DNA of 64,000 bases from 13-2-20CM-66-19 sp963824395 (GTDB taxonomy: Bacteria > Pseudomonadota > Gammaproteobacteria > Steroidobacterales > Steroidobacteraceae): the NCBI GenBank assembly GCA_963824395.1, contig CAWGPF010000004.1, positions 1-64,000 on the forward strand. Direction: 5' to 3'. Each line of letters opens with the position of its first letter. Positions within the stretch are counted from its first letter, which is position 1. This document shows, in pieces, positions 59,683 through 64,000 of this stretch. The notes beneath the pieces are model-generated. The model ran no database searches. It was not told the origin of the DNA and was given only the letters and a program-made list of their open reading frames with translations. Position numbers and translations under genes: made by a program.

Positions 59683-61718
59683 GTGCCAAGGCGGCGGCGC
59701 GGGCCGCCGAACTGCGCGCGCAGCTCGCGCAGCACGACTACCGTTACTACGTCCTCGATGACCCGCAGGTTCCGGACGCCGAATACGACCGCCTGATGCG
59801 CGAGCTGCGCGCGCTCGAGGCCGCCGATCCCGCACTCATCACGCCCGACTCCCCGACGCAGCGCGTCTCGGGCACCCCGAGCGCGCAGTTCGGCGAGGTG
59901 GTGCACAGCGTGCCGATGCTCTCGCTCGACAATGCCTTCACGGACGAGGACCTCAGCGCCTTCGACCGCCGCATCCACGAGCGCCTCGGGGTCAGCGGGG
60001 ATCTTGACTACGTGGCGGAGCCGAAGCTCGATGGTCTGGCGGTGAGCGTGACCTACCGCGACGGTGTCCTCACTCAGGCAGCCACGCGCGGGGATGGGGT
60101 GACGGGCGAGGACGTCACCGCCAACCTGCGCACCATCCGCGCGGTGCCGCAGCGCCTGCGCGGCAAGGCGCCGGCGCTGCTGGAGGCGCGCGGCGAGGTG
60201 TTCATGCCGGTCGCAGGCTTCGAGCGCATGAATGCGCAGGCCCGCGAGCGCGGCGAGAAGGTGTTCGTGAACCCGCGCAACGCAGCCGCGGGGAGCTTGC
60301 GACAGCTCGATCCGCGCATCACCGCGGCGCGCCCCCTGAGCGCCTGCTTCTACGGGCTCGGTGCGCTCGAGGGGCGCGCGGCGCCGGCAGGACAGCTGGA
60401 CCTCCTGAAACTGCTGCGCACCCTCGGGCTACCGGTCGCGCACGAGGTGCGCGCCGTGAAGGGGGTCGCCGGCTGCCTCGCCTACTACCAGGACCTCGGG
60501 GCACGGCGCGCCACGCTGCCGTACCAGATCGACGGCGTTGTCTACAAGCTCGATTCGCGCGCCGACCAGGAGCGCCTGGGGTTCCTGTCGCGCTCGCCGC
60601 GCTGGGCGATCGCGCACAAGTTCCCCGCCGATGAGGCGGTGACGGTGGTGAAGGGCATCGAGTTTCAGGTGGGCCGCACCGGCGCTCTTACCCCGGTGGC
60701 GCGCCTGGAGCCGGTGTTCGTCGCGGGCGTCACCGTGAGCAACGCCACGCTGCACAACATCGATGAAGTGCACAGAAAGGATGTGCGCAGTGGCGACACC
60801 GTCATCGTGCGCCGCGCCGGGGACGTGATCCCGGAAGTGGTGAGCGTGATCCTCGAGCGCCGGCCCGAGGGGACCGTGCCGGTGGCGCTGCCCGCAAAGT
60901 GCCCGGTATGCAACTCCCCGGTGCTGCGGGTGGCAGGGGAGGCGGTCGCGCGCTGCACCGGCGGCTTCACCTGCCGCGCGCAGCGCCAGGAGGCGCTGCG
61001 CCACTTCGCGAGCCGCCGCGCGCTCGACATCGAGGGACTCGGGGACAAGCTCATCGAACAGCTCGTCGAGCACGACGTGCTCAAGTCCCCGGCCGACATC
61101 TACACACTCAAGGCCGGCGGCCTTGCAGACCTTGAGCGCATGGGCGAGAAGTCTGCGCAGAACCTGATCGCGGCCATCCGCAAGAGCCGCAGCACGACGC
61201 TGCCGCGCCTGCTCTTCGGGCTCGGCATCCGCGACGTGGGCGAGGCGACCGCGCTCGCCCTGGCACGCCACTTCCGCACGCTCGAGCGGCTCATGCAGGC
61301 GGATGAGGCGACCATCCAGCAGGTACCCGACGTCGGTCCGATCGTGGCAGCGCACGTGGCCGCCTTCTTCGCCTCCGCCGATCACCGCAGGGTAATCAAG
61401 GCATTGCGCGATGAAGGTGTCACGTGGCCTGAGATGAAGGCGGCACCGGCCGCCGACGCGGATCCACTGGCGGGCAAAACCTTCGTGCTCACCGGGACGC
61501 TGGAGTCCATGACGCGGGAGGCCGCCCAGGAGGCGCTCACGGCGCGCGGCGCCAAGGTCTCCGGGAGCGTCTCGAAGAAGACCCACTACGTGGTCGCAGG
61601 CGCAGAAGCCGGCTCCAAGCTCTCCAAGGCGCAGGCGCTCGGCGTGCCCGTCATCGATGAGGCGCAGCTGCTGCAGCTCCTCGCGCGCCCCGGAAAAAAA
61701 GCGGGGCGGCGGACTTAG
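59679..61718 (+). CDS. ligA: NAD-dependent DNA ligase
   Basis: 679 residues from GTG 59679, overlapping the zipA stop. Adenylation Lys116 in EPKLDG; OB fold, Cys4 zinc finger (KCPVCNSPV ... RCTGGFTCRAQ), HhH repeats and C-terminal BRCT (GKTFVLTGTLESMTREAAQEAL). The last codons also form the stem of a terminator for the convergent gene. Confidence 0.97.
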   Translation: MSAKAAARAAELRAQLAQHDYRYYVLDDPQVPDAEYDRLMRELRALEAADPALITPDSPTQRVSGTPSAQFGEVVHSVPMLSLDNAFTDEDLSAFDRRIHERLGVSGDLDYVAEPKLDGLAVSVTYRDGVLTQAATRGDGVTGEDVTANLRTIRAVPQRLRGKAPALLEARGEVFMPVAGFERMNAQARERGEKVFVNPRNAAAGSLRQLDPRITAARPLSACFYGLGALEGRAAPAGQLDLLKLLRTLGLPVAHEVRAVKGVAGCLAYYQDLGARRATLPYQIDGVVYKLDSRADQERLGFLSRSPRWAIAHKFPADEAVTVVKGIEFQVGRTGALTPVARLEPVFVAGVTVSNATLHNIDEVHRKDVRSGDTVIVRRAGDVIPEVVSVILERRPEGTVPVALPAKCPVCNSPVLRVAGEAVARCTGGFTCRAQRQEALRHFASRRALDIEGLGDKLIEQLVEHDVLKSPADIYTLKAGGLADLERMGEKSAQNLIAAIRKSRSTTLPRLLFGLGIRDVGEATALALARHFRTLERLMQADEATIQQVPDVGPIVAAHVAAFFASADHRRVIKALRDEGVTWPEMKAAPAADADPLAGKTFVLTGTLESMTREAAQEALTARGAKVSGSVSKKTHYVVAGAEAGSKLSKAQALGVPVIDEAQLLQLLARPGKKAGRRT

Positions 61719-61734
61719 CGTCCCGCCGCCCCGC
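61694..61734 (-). terminator. Rho-independent terminator of the parvulin gene, inside ligA
   Basis: GCGGGGCGGCGG (61701-61712) pairs with CCGCCGCCCCGC (61723-61734); the run of seven A at 61694-61700 reads as T on the minus strand. It serves the minus-strand gene, and its far half lies within the last codons of ligA. Confidence 0.85.
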
Positions 61735-61750
61735 GATCACGCAGGCCGCC

Positions 61751-62695
61751 TTACTTGTTGGGAGCGGGCTCGGGCGTCGGCGCCGGGGTCGTCGCCGGGA
61801 CTGGGGCCGGGGCCGGAGCGGCAGGCGCCGCACCGGGCGCAGCCGGTGCGCCGGCAGCCGGGGCGCTCGCCGCCTGGTCGAGCTTCTCGACCTTGGCTTG
61901 CGCCATCAGCTCATCCATGTACTTCCTGAACTTCTTCTGCTGCACCACCTGCTCGAGGCGACCCTTCACCTGATCGTAGGAGGGCGGGTTCAGGTCACGC
62001 GTCTCGATGAGCTGGATGACGTGCCAGCCAAACTGCGTCTGCACGGGCTTGCGGGTGTACTCGCCGGGCTTGAGCGCGATGACCGCGGCCGCGTACGGCG
62101 GGGGCATGCGCTCGGGGGTCGTGAAGGGCACATCGCCGCCGTTGCTCTTGGAGGGGTCCATGGAGAGGCTCTTCGCCACCTCCTCGAACTTCTCGCCCTT
62201 CTCCAGGCGCGCGATCGCCTTCTCCGCGAAGGGCTCGGTGGCCACGAGGATATTGCGGGTGTGGTACTCGAGCTTGGGCATCTGGCCGACCTGGGTCTCG
62301 TACTCCGCGCGCAGCTCCTGCTCGGTGGGCGGGCGGTCCTTCAGGTACTTGTCCTGCATGGCCTGTTCGAGCACCTGCATGCGTGCAAGCTGCATGGTGT
62401 AGGCGCTGTCGGTGGTCTTGTCGACGCCTTCCTTTTTGGCCTCATCGCCGACCACCTTGCCGCGAATGAGGTTGTCGAGCGCGGTGGCGCGCATCTGCGG
62501 CGTGAGGTCCGCAGAGGTCTTGCCGGTGATTCCCTTGATGTAGAACTCGTAGAAGCCGCGCGTGATCGGCACGCCGTTCACGGTAGCGACGGGCGGGGAA
62601 GTGTCGGCGACGACCGCATCGGTGGCGGTCTTCGGCTGACAGGCGGCCAGCGCGCTGAGCGCCAGGGCCAGTAACAGGATACGCAGATGGTTCAT
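61751..62695 (-). CDS. parvulin-type peptidyl-prolyl isomerase lipoprotein
   Basis: 314 residues. Lipoprotein signal with lipobox LAAC. SurA/PrsA-like N-domain (VNGVPITRGFYEFYIKG) and a parvulin domain (YHTRNILVATEPFA, LSMDPSKSNGGDVPFTTPERM, TQFGWHVIQLIETRD). The last 45 residues are Ala/Pro-rich. Folds exported proteins in the periplasm. Confidence 0.9.
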   Translation of the reverse strand: MNHLRILLLALALSALAACQPKTATDAVVADTSPPVATVNGVPITRGFYEFYIKGITGKTSADLTPQMRATALDNLIRGKVVGDEAKKEGVDKTTDSAYTMQLARMQVLEQAMQDKYLKDRPPTEQELRAEYETQVGQMPKLEYHTRNILVATEPFAEKAIARLEKGEKFEEVAKSLSMDPSKSNGGDVPFTTPERMPPPYAAAVIALKPGEYTRKPVQTQFGWHVIQLIETRDLNPPSYDQVKGRLEQVVQQKKFRKYMDELMAQAKVEKLDQAASAPAAGAPAAPGAAPAAPAPAPVPATTPAPTPEPAPNK

Positions 62696-62784
62696 AGGAT
62701 TTCCGGTGTGTTACCTAGAGGCAGTGGAGGAAAGTGAACTTGGGGTGTTGGAGCGCAACGCCTGCATTTCGTTCGCGCTGGCTG

Positions 62785-63057
62785 TCAGTTTGTTTCATCG
62801 CGGGTGCGTGCCGTTATGTTGAGCGCGTGGACGCGGCCATGCATCAGGGGCGCGAGGGCTGCGTACACCAGCCGGTGGCGCTCGAGGGCGGAGCGGCCGC
62901 GAAACGCCTCGGCCACGAGGCTCACCCTGAAATGACCGCCGCTGCGTGCACCGGCGTGGCCGGCGTGGCGCGCGCTGTCATCGATGATCTCGAGGCTCGA
63001 GGGCGCGAGCGCAGCCTCCAGCGCCCCGCGCAGCTCGCTGATGAGGGCCTCGTTCAC
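62785..63057 (-). CDS. bolA: BolA family protein
   Basis: 90 residues from GTG 63057. The BolA fold with SGGHFRVSLVAEAFRGRSALERHRLVYAAL, including the His that binds Fe-S with a monothiol glutaredoxin. Overlaps yciB by four bases, a common pair. Confidence 0.9.
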   Translation of the reverse strand: MNEALISELRGALEAALAPSSLEIIDDSARHAGHAGARSGGHFRVSLVAEAFRGRSALERHRLVYAALAPLMHGRVHALNITARTRDETN

Positions 63058-63623
63058 GGGGAGCGCGCCTGGGATTCGGCCGCCACCGGCGTGCCGTGGC
63101 TCGTGATCCAGAACACCTGCGCGGCGGTGAAGGCGAAGGTGAGCACGGTGAGCCCGAAGAGCTTGAAGTTCACCCAGGTCGCCTCACTCGCGTAGTGCGC
63201 CACCGCGAGGTTCAGGGCGCCCGCGCCCGCGTAGTACACGACCGAGGCTGCGTTCAGGCCGCGCCACAGGCGCGCCGGCACCGTGATCTTGTCCTCGAGC
63301 GCGGTGGCGAGGAAGCGTTCGGTGAGGGTCTGCGCGCCGACCCAGAAGCTGCCGAGGAAGGCGAGCCCGATGAGCCAGAACAGCGCCGTCGGCTTCCACT
63401 TGATGAAGGCGCTGTTGTGCAGCACCAGCGTCGCGGTGCCGAAGATCAGCACCAGCAGCGCCGACAGGGCGTGCACGGGCGGGATCTTGCGCTCGCGCAG
63501 CCAGTCGATGCCGAGCGCCAGCACCATGACCCCCATGAGGGTCGCGGTGGCCACGTAGATGCCGCTGAGTTTGTAGGCCACGAAGAACGCCACGAGGGGC
63601 GCCAGGCCGATAAGAGTCTGCAT
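63054..63623 (-). CDS. yciB: inner-membrane septation protein A (YciB)
   Basis: 189 residues, five predicted membrane helices, full length. FKPTALFWLIGL-type segment (KWKPTALFWLIG) and WRGLNAASVVYYAGAGALNLAVA are the family signature. Its stop overlaps bolA (GTGA). Confidence 0.93.
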   Translation of the reverse strand: MQTLIGLAPLVAFFVAYKLSGIYVATATLMGVMVLALGIDWLRERKIPPVHALSALLVLIFGTATLVLHNSAFIKWKPTALFWLIGLAFLGSFWVGAQTLTERFLATALEDKITVPARLWRGLNAASVVYYAGAGALNLAVAHYASEATWVNFKLFGLTVLTFAFTAAQVFWITSHGTPVAAESQARSP

Positions 63624-63713
63624 CGGGGAACTTGGGGTGCGACGGTCCTACAAGAGGCGACGGTGTACCCGGCAAAGGGCCGCGTATATTGTCACGCGTC
63701 GCGATGAAGTTCC

Positions 63714-64000
63714 ATGCGGGTTAGTTTTTCTGCCGAAACGCACGAAATCTTGGCTGAATACCTCAAGTTACACCCCGTCACCCCGCAGCTGCGCCTGATA
63801 CGCCAGGCCGCCGAGATCGTGCGCGGCGGCGGCCTCATCGCCTACCCGACCGACTCGTGCTATGCCCTGGGGTGGCATCTGGGCGATACGGCCGCCCTGG
63901 AGCGCGTGCGCCGCATCCGCCAGGCCGACCGCCACCATCACTTCACGCTGGTATGCGCCGATCTCACCCAGGTGGGGCGCTTTGCGCGCCTCGAGACCTG
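63714..64000 (+). CDS. YciO/Sua5/YwlC family protein, cut by window end
   Basis: Partial. ATG 63714 (TTG 63750 fits homologues better). Conserved LIRQAAEIVRGGGLIAYPTD and SCYALGWHLGD form the nucleotide-binding start of the threonylcarbamoyl-AMP synthase superfamily; the HPVTPQLRLI start fits YciO. Continues past 64000. Divergent from yciB. Confidence 0.85.
   Translation, partial: MRVSFSAETHEILAEYLKLHPVTPQLRLIRQAAEIVRGGGLIAYPTDSCYALGWHLGDTAALERVRRIRQADRHHHFTLVCADLTQVGRFARLET

Overview
This is a chromosomal segment of a high-GC gammaproteobacterium. The evidence is the core gene order (rimP-nusA-infB-rbfA-truB-rpsO-pnp, smc-zipA-ligA, yciB-bolA), a DksA with a long basic N-terminal extension and a degenerate zinc site, and a REP-like palindrome with a GTAG foot. 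Together these suggest the Xanthomonadales / Nevskiales / Steroidobacterales side of the class. That placement is inference from gene content, not a phylogeny.

Region 1 (about 1-21.04 kb) is accessory DNA. By eye it is less GC-rich than the rest and is full of mobile-element genes and short unknown genes. It holds a secreted unknown protein, a small membrane-protein gene with two apparent single-base frameshifts, a 6.2 kb SpvB/VCBS/RHS secreted protein with a coupled small membrane gene and an upstream TonB/TolA-like gene, and a serine recombinase with a duplicated C-terminal repeat. Prophage wreckage follows: a deleted terminase, a structural-gene tail and a glycosyltransferase-like gene. 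An RHH / DUF3489-like / large serine recombinase module is embedded in it. A two-gene unit encoding a proteasome-like Ntn hydrolase and an unknown partner comes next. A third serine recombinase closes the region, and its last codons lie inside an initiator tRNA-fMet gene on the other strand. That tRNA marks the right edge of the island. No left edge is visible, so it probably lies outside the window.

Region 2 (21.2-37.7 kb) is ordinary chromosome with GC-rich metabolic genes: a HIT protein, formaldehyde detoxification (frmA, gfa), a DUF885 protein coupled to a MetX-like hydrolase, an FMN alpha-hydroxy-acid oxidase, two tandem DUF4382-type lipoproteins, rhlE, a gluzincin-type protease, a GST, a 2OG-Fe dioxygenase, csrA and an OmpA-family protein. 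csrA has a long structured leader and shares a bidirectional terminator with the OmpA gene.

Region 3 (37.8-43.0 kb) is the hutC-hutU-hutI-hutH histidine-degradation operon on the minus strand, with a HutC-type operator upstream of hutC.

Region 4 (43.0-64 kb) is housekeeping. It contains the translation and transcription operon, started by an attenuator-like leader (rimP leader), then rpsO and pnp, phaR, dksA-gluQRS, queF, smc-zipA-ligA, a parvulin-type lipoprotein, yciB-bolA and the start of a YciO/Sua5-family gene cut by the window end.

The most interesting objects are the proteasome-like pair, the RHS cassette with its coupled membrane gene, the recombinase with tandem C-terminal repeats, the RHH module with a tandem CTAG operator, the recombinase/tRNA-fMet overlap, and a gluQRS gene with no standard start codon.
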